Shown here piece after piece: positions 9,613-22,284 of a stretch of 64,000 nucleotides of DNA. A program made the position numbers and the translations under genes. Position 1 is the first letter of the stretch; the number at the start of each line of letters is the position of its first letter. This DNA is from Macropodus opercularis (lineage: Eukaryota; Chordata; Actinopteri; Anabantiformes; Osphronemidae). Under the pieces are notes generated by a model that saw nothing but the letters and a program-made list of their open reading frames with translations, did no database searches and was not told where the DNA came from. The DNA lies in the NCBI GenBank assembly GCA_030770545.1, contig CM061106.1:16389001-16453000 (forward strand). Direction: 5' to 3'.

Positions 9613-10333
9613 TCGAAAGCCCGGCATCGCCCTATGGGCACGTGACAGAAACCGTACAATGCCGCAAGACTAACCTCCCAGAATGCCCGTTTCCATCACT
9701 GAACTCTTTCATTTGCCGGACTAGAACGCAAAGGCTTCTTACGTGTGCTGAATGAGAGGCAGAGAGCACGAGTAAAGTCTCTAGTGATGACAGGACTTTT
9801 ACCTATGCGCAATGAGGCCAGGGGTTTAACCACATAAGCCGTCCACCTCAGTTTTATTCCATCCGTCTGGAAGACTTTATCGAGCGAGGGGCTGCGTACA
9901 CCACGGACGGGTCGCTGCTCCATTAGCACTACACGCAGGAGTGGTCGCACTGCCACAGCTGAAAGACGAGGGGCCATTCGTTCCAGCAACTTGTGACTTT
10001 CAAGGTCGAGTCCAAACACAAACACAGCACAACTACTTTGGAGGGATCTGTGGTTGTGACTATACCACCAGTGTTGTGAACCCTGGTGCTGGCATGTCAA
10101 CAGGTGACAAACGTGTCATTAATTTTTGCCCTACGATAAAGACAAATACCACCTGTCAAAAGGCCCGGTGTTCTTCTACCTACTCGGGCACTGATGTATC
10201 AAGCGGGTTCCAGGCACAGGTGGGGCATGACCAACAGTATTTGACCCGGCCTTCTATGGAGGTTGCTCTCGCTGAAGTATAAGTTACTTCCTCTATTGCG
10301 TACTTTCTCCCTCTAGAGGGTTTGTAGCGTGAA

Positions 10334-10406
10334 GCCTGTGTAGCTCAGTCGGTAGAGCATCAGACTTTTAATCTGAGGGCCCAGGGTTCAAGTCCCTGCT
10401 CAGGCA
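10334..10406 (+). tRNA. tRNA-Lys (TTT), array A unit 2
   Basis: Identical to unit 1. Confidence 0.9.
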
Positions 10407-10698
10407 AAGTTACCTGTTTTCTGCAGCTCACTAGTGACTTTGAAGGCACCCAAGGTCGTCACTATACCACCAGTGTTGTGAAACCAGCTCAAATCAGGTC
10501 TCCTTCAGAGTCTTTGCACGCATTCAAGAAACCCCATTAAGGTCCTCTTTGTTCCAACGGCTGGTTCGTCAATTGTTGGGAACATGTCAACGCTGTTTTC
10601 TCCGATGGAACCAGGGGGACAGAGAAACTCCATTTTCCCCAGGAAGACTTCCACGTCGAAGCTATCGTCCGAGGAATTTGCCAGGCGCTCGTACCTTC

Positions 10699-10770
10699 TC
10701 CCTGGTGGTCTAGTGGCTAGGATTCGGCGCTCTCACCGCCGCGGCCCGGGTTCGATTCCCGGTCAGGGAA
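10699..10770 (+). tRNA. tRNA-Glu (CTC), array A unit 2
   Basis: Consensus copy: anticodon stem fully paired (CGGCG/CGCCG). Confidence 0.93.
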
Positions 10771-10948
10771 AAACCATTTAGCCGAGGGTCAGTACAATAC
10801 GTTCAACATTAAGTCTGGTTTGCAGCTGTAACGTAAGAACATGCGACGTCGGGCCCTTTGTGCTTTCTTACACGTCCAGCAGAATGTATCGCACGTTTCG
10901 ATTGCAGTCTGAGTCGAAAAGGGAACTGACGTGACATTCCTCCGACAC

Positions 10949-11020
10949 TGCGTTGGCCAAGAATCCAACCTGGATCCACTGCTTGGGAAGCACTTATTCT
11001 CAACTTTATACCACCGATGC
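10949..11020 (-). pseudogene. tRNA-Gly pseudogene, array A unit 2
   Basis: Same lesions as unit 1. Confidence 0.75.
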
Positions 11021-11741
11021 TCGAAAGCCCGGCATCGCCCTATGGGCACGTGACAGAAACCGTACAATGCCGCAAGACTAACCTCCCAGAATGCCCGTTT
11101 CCATCACTGAACTCTTTCATTTGCCGGACTAGAACGCAAAGGCTTCTTACGTGTGCTGAATGAGAGGCAGAGAGCACGAGTAAAGTCTCTAGTGATGACA
11201 GGACTTTTACCTATGCGCAATGAGGCCAGGGGTTTAACCACATAAGCCGTCCACCTCAGTTTTATTCCATCCGTCTGGAAGACTTTATCGAGCGAGGGGC
11301 TGCGTACACCACGGACGGGTCGCTGCTCCATTAGCACTACACGCAGGAGTGGTCGCACTGCCACAGCTGAAAGACGAGGGGCCATTCGTTCCAGCAACTT
11401 GTGACTTTCAAGGTCGAGTCCAAACACAAACACAGCACAACTACTTTGGAGGGATCTGTGGTTGTGACTATACCACCAGTGTTGTGAACCCTGGTGCTGG
11501 CATGTCAACAGGTGACAAACGTGTCATTAATTTTTGCCCTACGATAAAGACAAATACCACCTGTCAAAAGGCCCGGTGTTCTTCTACCTACTCGGGCACT
11601 GATGTATCAAGCGGGTTCCAGGCACAGGTGGGGCATGACCAACAGTATTTGACCCGGCCTTCTATGGAGGTTGCTCTCGCTGAAGTATAAGTTACTTCCT
11701 CTATTGCGTACTTTCTCCCTCTAGAGGGTTTGTAGCGTGAA

Positions 11742-11814
11742 GCCTGTGTAGCTCAGTCGGTAGAGCATCAGACTTTTAATCTGAGGGCCCAGGGTTCAAG
11801 TCCCTGCTCAGGCA
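11742..11814 (+). tRNA. tRNA-Lys (TTT), array A unit 3
   Basis: Identical to unit 1. Confidence 0.9.
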
Positions 11815-12106
11815 AAGTTACCTGTTTTCTGCAGCTCACTAGTGACTTTGAAGGCACCCAAGGTCGTCACTATACCACCAGTGTTTTGAAACCAGCTCAA
11901 ATCAGGTCTCCTTCAGAGTCTTTGCACGCATTCAAGAAACCCCATTAAGGTCCTCTTTGTTCCAACGGCTGGTTCGTCAATTGTTGGGAACATGTCAACG
12001 CTGTTTTCTCCGATGGAACCAGGGGGACAGAGAAACTCCATTTTCCCCAGGAAGACTTCCACGTCGAAGCTATCGTCCGAGGAATTTGCCAGGCGCTCGT
12101 ACCTTC

Positions 12107-12178
12107 TCCCTGGTGGTCTAGTGGCTAGGATTCGGCGCTCTCACCGCCGCGGCCCGGGTTCGATTCCCGGTCAGGGAA
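12107..12178 (+). tRNA. tRNA-Glu (CTC), array A unit 3
   Basis: Consensus copy. Confidence 0.93.
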
Positions 12179-12356
12179 AAACCATTTAGCCGAGGGTCAG
12201 TACAATACGTTCAACATTAAGTCTGGTTTGCCGCTGTAACGTAAGAACATGCGACGTCGGGCCCTTTGTGCTTTCTTACACGTCCAGCAGAATGTATCGC
12301 ACGTTTCGATTGCAGTCTGAGTCGAAAAGGGAACTGACGTGACATTCCTCCGACAC

Positions 12357-12428
12357 TGCGTTGGCCAAGAATCCAACCTGGATCCACAGCTTGGGAAGCA
12401 CTTATTCTCAACTTTATACCACCGATGC
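12357..12428 (-). pseudogene. tRNA-Gly pseudogene, array A unit 3
   Basis: As unit 1, plus CCACAGCTTGG for CCACTGCTTGG in the anticodon stem, a marker shared only with unit 5. Confidence 0.75.
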
Positions 12429-13149
12429 TCGAAAGCCCGGCATCGCCCTATGGGCACGTGACAGAAACCGTACAATGCCGCAAGACTAACCTCCCAGAAT
12501 GCCCGTTTCCATCACTGAACTCTTTCATTTGCCGGACTAGAACGCAAAGGCTTCTTACGTGTGCTGAATGAGAGGCAGAGAGCACGAGTAAAGTCTCTAG
12601 TGATGACAGGACTTTTACCTATGCGCAATGAGGCCAGGGGTTTAACCACATAAGCCGTCCACCTCAGTTTTATTCCATCCGTCTGGAAGACTTTATCGAG
12701 CGAGGGGCTGCGTACACCACGGACGGGTCGCTGCTCCATTAGCACTACACGCAGGAGTGGTCGCACTGCCACAGCTGAAAGACGAGGGGCCATTCGTTCC
12801 AGCAACTTGTGACTTTCAAGGTCGAGTCCAAACACAAACACAGCACAACTACTTTGGAGGGATCTGTGGTTGTGACTATACCACCAGTGTTGTGAACCCT
12901 GGTGCTGGCATGTCAACAGGTGACAAACGTGTCATTAATTTTTGCCCTACGATAAAGACAAATACCACCTGTCAAAAGGCCCGGTGTTCTTCTACCTACT
13001 CGGGCACTGATGTATCAAGCGGGTTCCAGGCACAGGTGGGGCATGACCAACAGTATTTGACCCGGCCTTCTATGGAGGTTGCTCTCGCTGAAGTATAAGT
13101 TACTTCCTCTATTGCGTACCTTCTCCCTCTAGAGGGTTTGTAGCGTGAA

Positions 13150-13222
13150 GCCTGTGTAGCTCAGTCGGTAGAGCATCAGACTTTTAATCTGAGGGCCCAG
13201 GGTTCAAGTCCCTGCTCAGGCA
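13150..13222 (+). tRNA. tRNA-Lys (TTT), array A unit 4
   Basis: Identical to unit 1. Confidence 0.9.
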
Positions 13223-13514
13223 AAGTTACCTGTTTTCTGCAGCTCACTAGTGACTTTGAAGGCACCCAAGGTCGTCACTATACCACCAGTGTTGTGAAAC
13301 CAGCTCAAATCAGGTCTCCTTCAGAGTCTTTGCACGCATTCAAGAAACCCCATTAAGGTCCTCTTTGTTCCAACGGCTGGTTCGTCAATTGTTGGGAACA
13401 TGTCAACGCTGTTTTCTCCGATGGAACCAGGGGGACAGAGAAACTCCATTTTCCCCAGGAAGACTTCCACGTCGAAGCTATCGTCCGAGGAATTTGCCAG
13501 GCGCTCGTACCTTC

Positions 13515-13586
13515 TCCCTGGTGGTCTAGTGGCTAGGATTCGGCGCTCTCACCGCCGCGGCCCGGGTTCGATTCCCGGTCAGGGAA
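13515..13586 (+). tRNA. tRNA-Glu (CTC), array A unit 4
   Basis: Consensus copy. Confidence 0.93.
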
Positions 13587-13764
13587 AAACCATTTAGCCG
13601 AGGGTCAGTACAATACGTTCAACATTAAGTCTGGTTTGCAGCTGTAACGTAAGAACATGCGACGTCGGGCCCTTTGTGCTTTCTTACACGTCCAGCAGAA
13701 TGTATCGCACGTTTCAATTGCAGTCTGAGTCGAAAAGGGAACTGACGTGACATTCCTCCGACAC

Positions 13765-13836
13765 TGCGTTGGCCAAGAATCCAACCTGGATCCACTGCTT
13801 GGGAAGCACTTATTCTCAACTTTATACCACCGATGC
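13765..13836 (-). pseudogene. tRNA-Gly pseudogene, array A unit 4
   Basis: Same lesions as unit 1. Confidence 0.75.
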
Positions 13837-14557
13837 TCGAAAGCCCGGCATCGCCCTATGGGCACGTGACAGAAACCGTACAATGCCGCAAGACTAACCT
13901 CCCAGAATGCCCGTTTCCATCACTGAACTCTTTCATTTGCCGGACTAGAACGCAAAGGCTTCTTACGTGTGCTGAATGAGAGGCAGAGAGCACGAGTAAA
14001 GTCTCTAGTGATGACAGGACTTTTACCTATGCGCAATGAGGCCAGGGGTTTAACCACATAAGCCGTCCACCTCAGTTTTATTCCATCCGTCTGGAAGACT
14101 TTATCGAGCGAGGGGCTGCGTACACCACGGACGGGTCGCTGCTCCATTAGCACTACACGCAGGAGTGGTCGCACTGCCACAGCTGAAAGACGAGGGGCCA
14201 TTCGTTCCAGCAACTTGTGACTTTCAAGGTCGAGTCCAAACACAAACACAGCACAACTACTTTGGAGGGATCTGTGGTTGTGACTATACCACCAGTGTTG
14301 TGAACCCTGGTGCTGGCATGTCAACAGGTGACAAACGTGTCATTAATTTTTGCCCTACGATAAAGACAAATACCACCTGTCAAAAGGCCCGGTGTTCTTC
14401 TACCTACTCGGGCACTGATGTATCAAGCGGGTTCCAGGCACAGGTGGGGCATGACCAACAGTATTTGACCCGGCCTTCTATGGAGGTTGCTCTCGCTGAA
14501 GTATAAGTTACTTCCTCTATTGCGTACTTTCTCCCTCTAGAGGGTTTGTAGCGTGAA

Positions 14558-14630
14558 GCCTGTGTAGCTCAGTCGGTAGAGCATCAGACTTTTAATCTGA
14601 GGGCCCAGGGTTCAAGTCCCTGCTCAGGCA
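14558..14630 (+). tRNA. tRNA-Lys (TTT), array A unit 5
   Basis: Identical to unit 1. Confidence 0.9.
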
Positions 14631-14922
14631 AAGTTACCTGTTTTCTGCAGCTCACTAGTGACTTTGAAGGCACCCAAGGTCGTCACTATACCACCAGTGT
14701 TTTGAAACCAGCTCAAATCAGGTCTCCTTCAGAGTCTTTGCACGCATTCAAGAAACCCCATTAAGGTCCTCTTTGTTCCAACGGCTGGTTCGTCAATTGT
14801 TGGGAACATGTCAACGCTGTTTTCTCCGATGGAACCAGGGGGACAGAGAAACTCCATTTTCCCCAGGAAGACTTCCACGTCGAAGCTATCGTCCGAGGAA
14901 TTTGCCAGGCGCTCGTACCTTC

Positions 14923-14994
14923 TCCCTGGTGGTCTAGTGGCTAGGATTCGGCGCTCTCACCGCCGCGGCCCGGGTTCGATTCCCGGTCAGGGAA
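14923..14994 (+). tRNA. tRNA-Glu (CTC), array A unit 5
   Basis: Consensus copy. Confidence 0.93.
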
Positions 14995-15172
14995 AAACCA
15001 TTTAGCCGAGGGTCAGTACAATACGTTCAACATTAAGTCTGGTTTGCCGCTGTAACGTAAGAACATGCGACGTCGGGCCCTTTGTGCTTTCTTACACGTC
15101 CAGCAGAATGTATCGCACGTTTCAATTGCAGTCTGAGTCGAAAAGGGAACTGACGTGACATTCCTCCGACAC

Positions 15173-15244
15173 TGCGTTGGCCAAGAATCCAACCTGGATC
15201 CACAGCTTGGGAAGCACTTATTCTCAACTTTATACCACCGATGC
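15173..15244 (-). pseudogene. tRNA-Gly pseudogene, array A unit 5
   Basis: Carries the CCACAGCTTGG marker of unit 3. Confidence 0.75.
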
Positions 15245-15965
15245 TCGAAAGCCCGGCATCGCCCTATGGGCACGTGACAGAAACCGTACAATGCCGCAAG
15301 ACTAACCTCCCAGAATGCCCGTTTCCATCACTGAACTCTTTCATTTGCCGGACTAGAACGCAAAGGCTTCTTACGTGTGCTGAATGAGAGGCAGAGAGCA
15401 CGAGTAAAGTCTCTAGTGATGACAGGACTTTTACCTATGCGCAATGAGGCCAGGGGTTTAACCACATAAGCCGTCCACCTCAGTTTTATTCCATCCGTCT
15501 GGAAGACTTTATCGAGCGAGGGGCTGCGTACACCACGGACGGGTCGCTGCTCCATTAGCACTACACGCAGGAGTGGTCGCACTGCCACAGCTGAAAGACG
15601 AGGGGCCATTCGTTCCAGCAACTTGTGACTTTCAAGGTCGAGTCCAAACACAAACACAGCACAACTACTTTGGAGGGATCTGTGGTTGTGACTATACCAC
15701 CAGTGTTGTGAACCCTGGTGCTGGCATGTCAACAGGTGACAAACGTGTCATTAATTTTTGCCCTACGATAAAGACAAATACCACCTGTCAAAAGGCCCGG
15801 TGTTCTTCTACCTACTCGGGCACTGATGTATCAAGCGGGTTCCAGGCACAGGTGGGGCATGACCAACAGTATTTGACCCGGCCTTCTATGGAGGTTGCTC
15901 TCGCTGAAGTATAAGTTACTTCCTCTATTGCGTACTTTCTCCCTCTAGAGGGTTTGTAGCGTGAA

Positions 15966-16038
15966 GCCTGTGTAGCTCAGTCGGTAGAGCATCAGACTTT
16001 TAATCTGAGGGCCCAGGGTTCAAGTCCCTGCTCAGGCA
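15966..16038 (+). tRNA. tRNA-Lys (TTT), array A unit 6
   Basis: Identical to unit 1. Confidence 0.9.
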
Positions 16039-16330
16039 AAGTTACCTGTTTTCTGCAGCTCACTAGTGACTTTGAAGGCACCCAAGGTCGTCACTATACC
16101 ACCAGTGTTGTGAAACCAGCTCAAATCAGGTCTCCTTCAGAGTCTTTGCACGCATTCAAGAAACCCCATTAAGGTCCTCTTTGTTCCAACGGCTGGTTCG
16201 TCAATTGTTGGGAACATGTCAACGCTGTTTTCTCCGATGGAACCAGGGGGACAGAGAAACTCCATTTTCCCCAGGAAGACTTCCACGTCGAAGCTATCGT
16301 CCGAGGAATTTGCCAGGCGCTCGTACCTTC

Positions 16331-16402
16331 TCCCTGGTGGTCTAGTGGCTAGGATTCGGCGCTCTCACCGCCGCGGCCCGGGTTCGATTCCCGGTCAGGG
16401 AA
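16331..16402 (+). tRNA. tRNA-Glu (CTC), array A unit 6
   Basis: Consensus copy. Confidence 0.93.
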
Positions 16403-16580
16403 AAACCATTTAGCCGAGGGTCAGTACAATACGTTCAACATTAAGTCTGGTTTGCCGCTGTAACGTAAGAACATGCGACGTCGGGCCCTTTGTGCTTTCT
16501 TACACGTCCAGCAGAATGTATCGCACGTTTCAATTGCAGTCTGAGTCGAAAAGGGAACTGACGTGACATTCCTCCGACAC

Positions 16581-16652
16581 TGCGTTGGCCAAGAATCCAA
16601 CCTGGATCCACTGCTTGGGAAGCACTTATTCTCAACTTTATACCACCGATGC
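16581..16652 (-). pseudogene. tRNA-Gly pseudogene, array A unit 6
   Basis: Same lesions as unit 1. Confidence 0.75.
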
Positions 16653-17373
16653 TCGAAAGCCCGGCATCGCCCTATGGGCACGTGACAGAAACCGTACAAT
16701 GCCGCAAGACTAACCTCCCAGAATGCCCGTTTCCATCACTGAACTCTTTCATTTGCCGGACTAGAACGCAAAGGCTTCTTACGTGTGCTGAATGAGAGGC
16801 AGAGAGCACGAGTAAAGTCTCTAGTGATGACAGGACTTTTACCTATGCGCAATGAGGCCAGGGGTTTAACCACATAAGCCGTCCACCTCAGTTTTATTCC
16901 ATCCGTCTGGAAGACTTTATCGAGCGAGGGGCTGCGTACACCACGGACGGGTCGCTGCTCCATTAGCACTACACGCAGGAGTGGTCGCACTGCCACAGCT
17001 GAAAGACGAGGGGCCATTCGTTCCAGCAACTTGTGACTTTCAAGGTCGAGTCCAAACACAAACACAGCACAACTACTTTGGAGGGATCTGTGGTTGTGAC
17101 TATACCACCAGTGTTGTGAACCCTGGTGCTGGCATGTCAACAGGTGACAAACGTGTCATTAATTTTTGCCCTACGATAAAGACAAATACCACCTGTCAAA
17201 AGGCCCGGTGTTCTTCTACCTACTCGGGCACTGATGTATCAAGCGGGTTCCAGGCACAGGTGGGGCATGACCAACAGTATTTGACCCGGCCTTCTATGGA
17301 GGTTGCTCTCGCTGAAGTATAAGTTACTTCCTCTATTGCGTACTTTCTCCCTCTAGAGGGTTTGTAGCGTGAA

Positions 17374-17446
17374 GCCTGTGTAGCTCAGTCGGTAGAGCAT
17401 CGGACTTTTAATCTGAGGGCCCAGGGTTCAAGTCCCTGCTCAGGCA
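17374..17446 (+). tRNA. tRNA-Lys (TTT), array A unit 7
   Basis: A to G in the anticodon stem (TCGGA/TCTGA), giving a G-U pair at 29-41. The variant is shared with units 8 and 9 only. Confidence 0.88.
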
Positions 17447-17738
17447 AAGTTACCTGTTTTCTGCAGCTCACTAGTGACTTTGAAGGCACCCAAGGTCGTC
17501 ACTATACCACCAGTGTTGTGAAACCAGCTCAAATCAGGTCTCCTTCAGAGTCTTTGCACGCATTCAAGAAACCCCATTAAGGTCCTCTTTGTTCCAACGG
17601 CTGGTTCGTCAATTGTTGGGAACATGTCAACGCTGTTTTCTCCGATGGAACCAGGGGGACAGAGAAACTCCATTTTCCCCAGGAAGACTTCCACGTCGAA
17701 GCTATCGTCCGAGGAATTTGCCAGGCGCTCGTACCTTC

Positions 17739-17810
17739 TCCCTGGTGGTCTAGTGGCTAGGATTCGGCGCTCTCACCGCCGCGGCCCGGGTTCGATTCCC
17801 GGTCAGGGAA
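17739..17810 (+). tRNA. tRNA-Glu (CTC), array A unit 7
   Basis: Consensus copy. Confidence 0.93.
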
Positions 17811-17988
17811 AAACCATTTAGCCGAGGGTCAGTACAATACGTTCAACATTAAGTCTGGTTTGCCGCTGTAACGTAAGAACATGCGACGTCGGGCCCTTTG
17901 TGCTTTCTTACACGTCCAGCAGAATGTATCGCACGTTTCAATTGCAGTCTGAGTCGAAAAGGGAACTGACGTGACATTCCTCCGACAC

Positions 17989-18060
17989 TGCGTTGGCCAA
18001 GAATCCAACCTGGATCCACTGCTTGGGAAGCACTTATTCTCAACTTTATACCACCGATGC
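17989..18060 (-). pseudogene. tRNA-Gly pseudogene, array A unit 7
   Basis: Same lesions as unit 1. Confidence 0.75.
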
Positions 18061-18781
18061 TCGAAAGCCCGGCATCGCCCTATGGGCACGTGACAGAAAC
18101 CGTACAATGCCGCAAGACTAACCTCCCAGAATGCCCGTTTCCATCACTGAACTCTTTCATTTGCCGGACTAGAACGCAAAGGCTTCTTACGTGTGCTGAA
18201 TGAGAGGCAGAGAGCACGAGTAAAGTCTCTAGTGATGACAGGACTTTTACCTATGCGCAATGAGGCCAGGGGTTTAACCACACAAGCCGTCCACCTCAGT
18301 TTTATTCCATCCGTCTGGAAGACTTTATCGAGCGAGGGGCTGCGTACACCACGGACGGGTCGCTGCTCCATTAGCACTACACGCAGGAGTGGTCGCACTG
18401 CCACAGCTGAAAGACGAGGGGCCATTCGTTCCAGCAACTTGTGACTTTCAAGGTCGAGTCCAAACACAAACACAGCACAACTACTTTGGAGGGATCTGTG
18501 GTTGTGACTATACCACCAGTGTTGTGAACCCTGGTGCTGGCATGTCAACAGGTGACAAACGTGTCATTAATTTTTGCCCTACGATAAAGACAAATACCAC
18601 CTGTCAAAAGGCCCGGTGTTCTTCTACCTACTCGGGCACTGATGTATCAAGCGGGTTCCAGGCACAGGTGGGGCATGACCAACAGTATTTGACCCGGCCT
18701 TCTATGGAGGTTGCTCTCGCTGAAGTATAAGTTACTTCCTCTATTGCGTACTTTCTCCCTCTAGAGGGTTTGTAGCGTGAA

Positions 18782-18854
18782 GCCTGTGTAGCTCAGTCGG
18801 TAGAGCATCGGACTTTTAATCTGAGGGCCCAGGGTTCAAGTCCCTGCTCAGGCA
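18782..18854 (+). tRNA. tRNA-Lys (TTT), array A unit 8
   Basis: Carries the 29-G variant of unit 7. Confidence 0.88.
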
Positions 18855-19146
18855 AAGTTACCTGTTTTCTGCAGCTCACTAGTGACTTTGAAGGCACCCA
18901 AGGTCGTCACTATACCACCAGTGTTGTGAAACCAGCTCAAATCAGGTCTCCTTCAGAGTCTTTGCACGCATTCAAGAAACCCCATTAAGGTCCTCTTTGT
19001 TCCAACGGCTGGTTCGTCAATTGTTGGGAACATGTCAACGCTGTTTTCTCCGATGGAACCAGGGGGACAGAGAAACTCCATTTTCCCCAGGAAGACTTCC
19101 ACGTCGAAGCTATCGTCCGAGGAATTTGCCAGGCGCTCGTACCTTC

Positions 19147-19218
19147 TCCCTGGTGGTCTAGTGGCTAGGATTCGGCGCTCTCACCGCCGCGGCCCGGGTT
19201 CGATTCCCGGTCAGGGAA
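19147..19218 (+). tRNA. tRNA-Glu (CTC), array A unit 8
   Basis: Consensus copy. Confidence 0.93.
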
Positions 19219-19396
19219 AAACCATTTAGCCGAGGGTCAGTACAATACGTTCAACATTAAGTCTGGTTTGCCGCTGTAACGTAAGAACATGCGACGTCGG
19301 GCCCTTTGTGCTTTCTTACACGTCCAGCAGAATGTATCGAACGTTTCAATTGCAGTCTGAGTCGAAAAGGGAACTGACGTGACATTCCTCCGACAC

Positions 19397-19468
19397 TGCG
19401 TTGGCCAAGAATCCAACCTGGATCCACTGCTTGGGAAGCACTTATTCTCAACTTTATACCACCGATGC
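19397..19468 (-). pseudogene. tRNA-Gly pseudogene, array A unit 8
   Basis: Same lesions as unit 1. Confidence 0.75.
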
Positions 19469-20189
19469 TCGAAAGCCCGGCATCGCCCTATGGGCACGTG
19501 ACAGAAACCGTACAATGCCGCAAGACTAACCTCCCAGAATGCCCGTTTCCATCACTGAACTCTTTCATTTGCCGGACTAGAACGCAAAGGCTTCTTACGT
19601 GTGCTGAATGAGAGGCAGAGAGCACGAGTAAAGTCTCTAGTGATGACAGGACTTTTACCTATGCGCAATGAGGCCAGGGGTTTAACCACACAAGCCGTCC
19701 ACCTCAGTTTTATTCCATCCGTCTGGAAGACTTTATCGAGCGAGGGGCTGCGTACACCACGGACGGGTCGCTGCTCCATTAGCACTACACGCAGGAGTGG
19801 TCGCACTGCCACAGCTGAAAGACGAGGGGCCATTCGTTCCAGCAACTTGTGACTTTCAAGGTCGAGTCCAAACACAAACACAGCACAACTACTTTGGAGG
19901 GATCTGTGGTTGTGACTATACCACCAGTGTTGTGAACCCTGGTGCTGGCATGTCAACAGGTGACAAACGTGTCATTAATTTTTGCCCTACGATAAAGACA
20001 AATACCACCTGTCAAAAGGCCCGGTGTTCTTCTACCTACTCGGGCACTGATGTATCAAGCGGGTTCCAGGCACAGGTGGGGCATGACCAACAGTATTTGA
20101 CCCGGCCTTCTATGGAGGTTGCTCTCGCTGAAGTATAAGTTACTTCCTCTATTGCGTACTTTCTCCCTCTAGAGGGTTTGTAGCGTGAA

Positions 20190-20262
20190 GCCTGTGTAGC
20201 TCAGTCGGTAGAGCATCGGACTTTTAATCTGAGGGCCCAGGGTTCAAGTCCCTGCTCAGGCA
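20190..20262 (+). tRNA. tRNA-Lys (TTT), array A unit 9
   Basis: Carries the 29-G variant. The terminator context reads CTCTTTTC for CTGTTTTC; the TTTT is kept. Confidence 0.88.
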
Positions 20263-20554
20263 AAGTTACCTCTTTTCTGCAGCTCACTAGTGACTTTGAA
20301 GGCACCCAAGGTCGTCACTATACCACCAGTGTTGTGAAACCAGCTCAAATCAGGTCTCCTTCAGAGTCTTTGCACGCATTCAAGAAACCCCATTAAGGTC
20401 CTCTTTGTTCCAACGGCTGGTTCGTCAATTGTTGGGAACATGTCAACGCTGTTTTCTCCGATGGAACCAGGGGGACAGAGAAACTCCATTTTCCCCAGGA
20501 AGACTTCCACGTCGAAGCTATCGTCCGAGGAATTTGCCAGGCGCTCGTACCTTC

Positions 20555-20626
20555 TCCCTGGTGGTCTAGTGGCTAGGATTCGGCGCTCTCACCGCCGCGG
20601 CCCGGGTTCGATTCCCGGTCAGGGAA
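20555..20626 (+). tRNA. tRNA-Glu (CTC), array A unit 9
   Basis: Consensus copy. Confidence 0.93.
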
Positions 20627-20804
20627 AAACCATTTAGCCGAGGGTCAGTACAATACGTTCAACATTAAGTCTGGTTTGCCGCTGTAACGTAAGAACATGC
20701 GACGTCGGGCCCTTTGTGCTTTCTTACACGTCCAGCAGAATGTATCGCACGTTTCAATTGCAGTCTGAGTCGAAAAGGGAACTGACGTAACATTCCTCCG
20801 ACAC

Positions 20805-20876
20805 TGCGTTGGCCAAGAATCCAACCTGGATCCACTGCTTGGGAAGCACTTATTCTCAACTTTATACCACCGATGC
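20805..20876 (-). pseudogene. tRNA-Gly pseudogene, array A unit 9
   Basis: Same lesions as unit 1. Confidence 0.75.
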
Positions 20877-21597
20877 TCGAAAGCCCGGCATCGCCCTATG
20901 GGCACGTGACAGAAACCGTACAATGCCGCAAGACTAACCTCCCAGAATGCCCGTTTCCATCACTGAACTCTTTCATTTGCCGGACTAGAACGCAAAGGCT
21001 TCTTACGTGTGCTGAATGAGAGGCAGAGAGCACGAGTAAAGTCTCTAGTGATGACAGGACTTTTACCTATGCGCAATGAGGCCAGGGGTTTAACCACATA
21101 AGCCGTCCACCTCAGTTTTATTCCATCCGTCTGGAAGACTTTATCGAGCGAGGGGCTGCGTACACCACGGACGGGTCGCTGCTCCATTAGCACTACACGC
21201 AGGAGTGGTCGCACTGCCACAGCTGAAAGACGAGGGGCCATTCGTTCCAGCAACTTGTGACTTTCAAGGTCGAGTCCAAACACAAACACAGCACAACTAC
21301 TTTGGAGGGATCTGTGGTTGTGACTATACCACCAGTGTTGTGAACCCTGGTGCTGGCATGTCAACAGGTGACAAACGTGTCATTAATTTTTGCCCTACGA
21401 TAAAGACAAATACCACCTGTCAAAAGGCCCGGTGTTCTTCTACCTACTCGGGCACTGATGTATCAAGCGGGTTCCAGGCACAGGTGGGGCATGACCAACA
21501 GTATTTGACCCGGCCTTCTATGGAGGTTGCTCTCGCTGAAGTATAAGTTACTTCCTCTATTGCGTACTTTCTCCCTCTAGAGGGTTTGTAGCGTGAA

Positions 21598-21670
21598 GCC
21601 TGTGTAGCTCAGTCGGTAGAGCATCAGACTTTTAATCTGAGGGCCCAGGGTTCAAGTCCCTGCTCAGGCA
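21598..21670 (+). tRNA. tRNA-Lys (TTT), array A unit 10
   Basis: Identical to unit 1, without the 29-G variant. Confidence 0.9.
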
Positions 21671-21962
21671 AAGTTACCTGTTTTCTGCAGCTCACTAGTG
21701 ACTTTGAAGGCACCCAAGGTCGTCACTATACCACCAGTGTTGTGAAACCAGCTCAAATCAGGTCTCCTTCAGAGTCTTTGCACGCATTCAAGAAACCCCA
21801 TTAAGGTCCTCTTTGTTCCAACGGCTGGTTCGTCAATTGTTGGGAACATGTCAACGCTGTTTTCTCCGATGGAACCAGGGGGACAGAGAAACTCCATTTT
21901 CCCCAGGAAGACTTCCACGTCGAAGCTATCGTCCGAGGAATTTGCCAGGCGCTCGTACCTTC

Positions 21963-22034
21963 ACCCTGGTGGTCTAGTGGCTAGGATTCGGCGCTCTCAC
22001 CGCCGCGGCCAGGGTTCGATTCCCGGTCAGGGAA
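21963..22034 (+). tRNA. tRNA-Glu (CTC), array A unit 10, damaged
   Basis: Two private changes: T1 to A, losing the first acceptor pair, and C50 to A (CCAGGG), losing a T-stem pair next to box B. The anticodon CTC is intact. It is probably on the way to a pseudogene. Confidence 0.65.
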
Positions 22035-22212
22035 AAACCATTTAGCCGAGGGTCAGTACAATACGTTCAACATTAAGTCTGGTTTGCCGCTGTAACGTAA
22101 GAACATGCGACGTCGGGCCCTTTGTGCTTTCTTACACGTCCAGCAGAATGTATCGCACGTTTCAATTGCAGTCTGAGTCGAAAAGGGAACTGACGTGACA
22201 TTCCTCCGACAC

Positions 22213-22284
22213 TGCGTTGGCCAAGAATCCAACCTGGATCCACTGCTTGGGAAGCACTTATTCTCAACTTTATACCACCGATGC
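22213..22284 (-). pseudogene. tRNA-Gly pseudogene, array A unit 10
   Basis: Same lesions as unit 1. Confidence 0.75.
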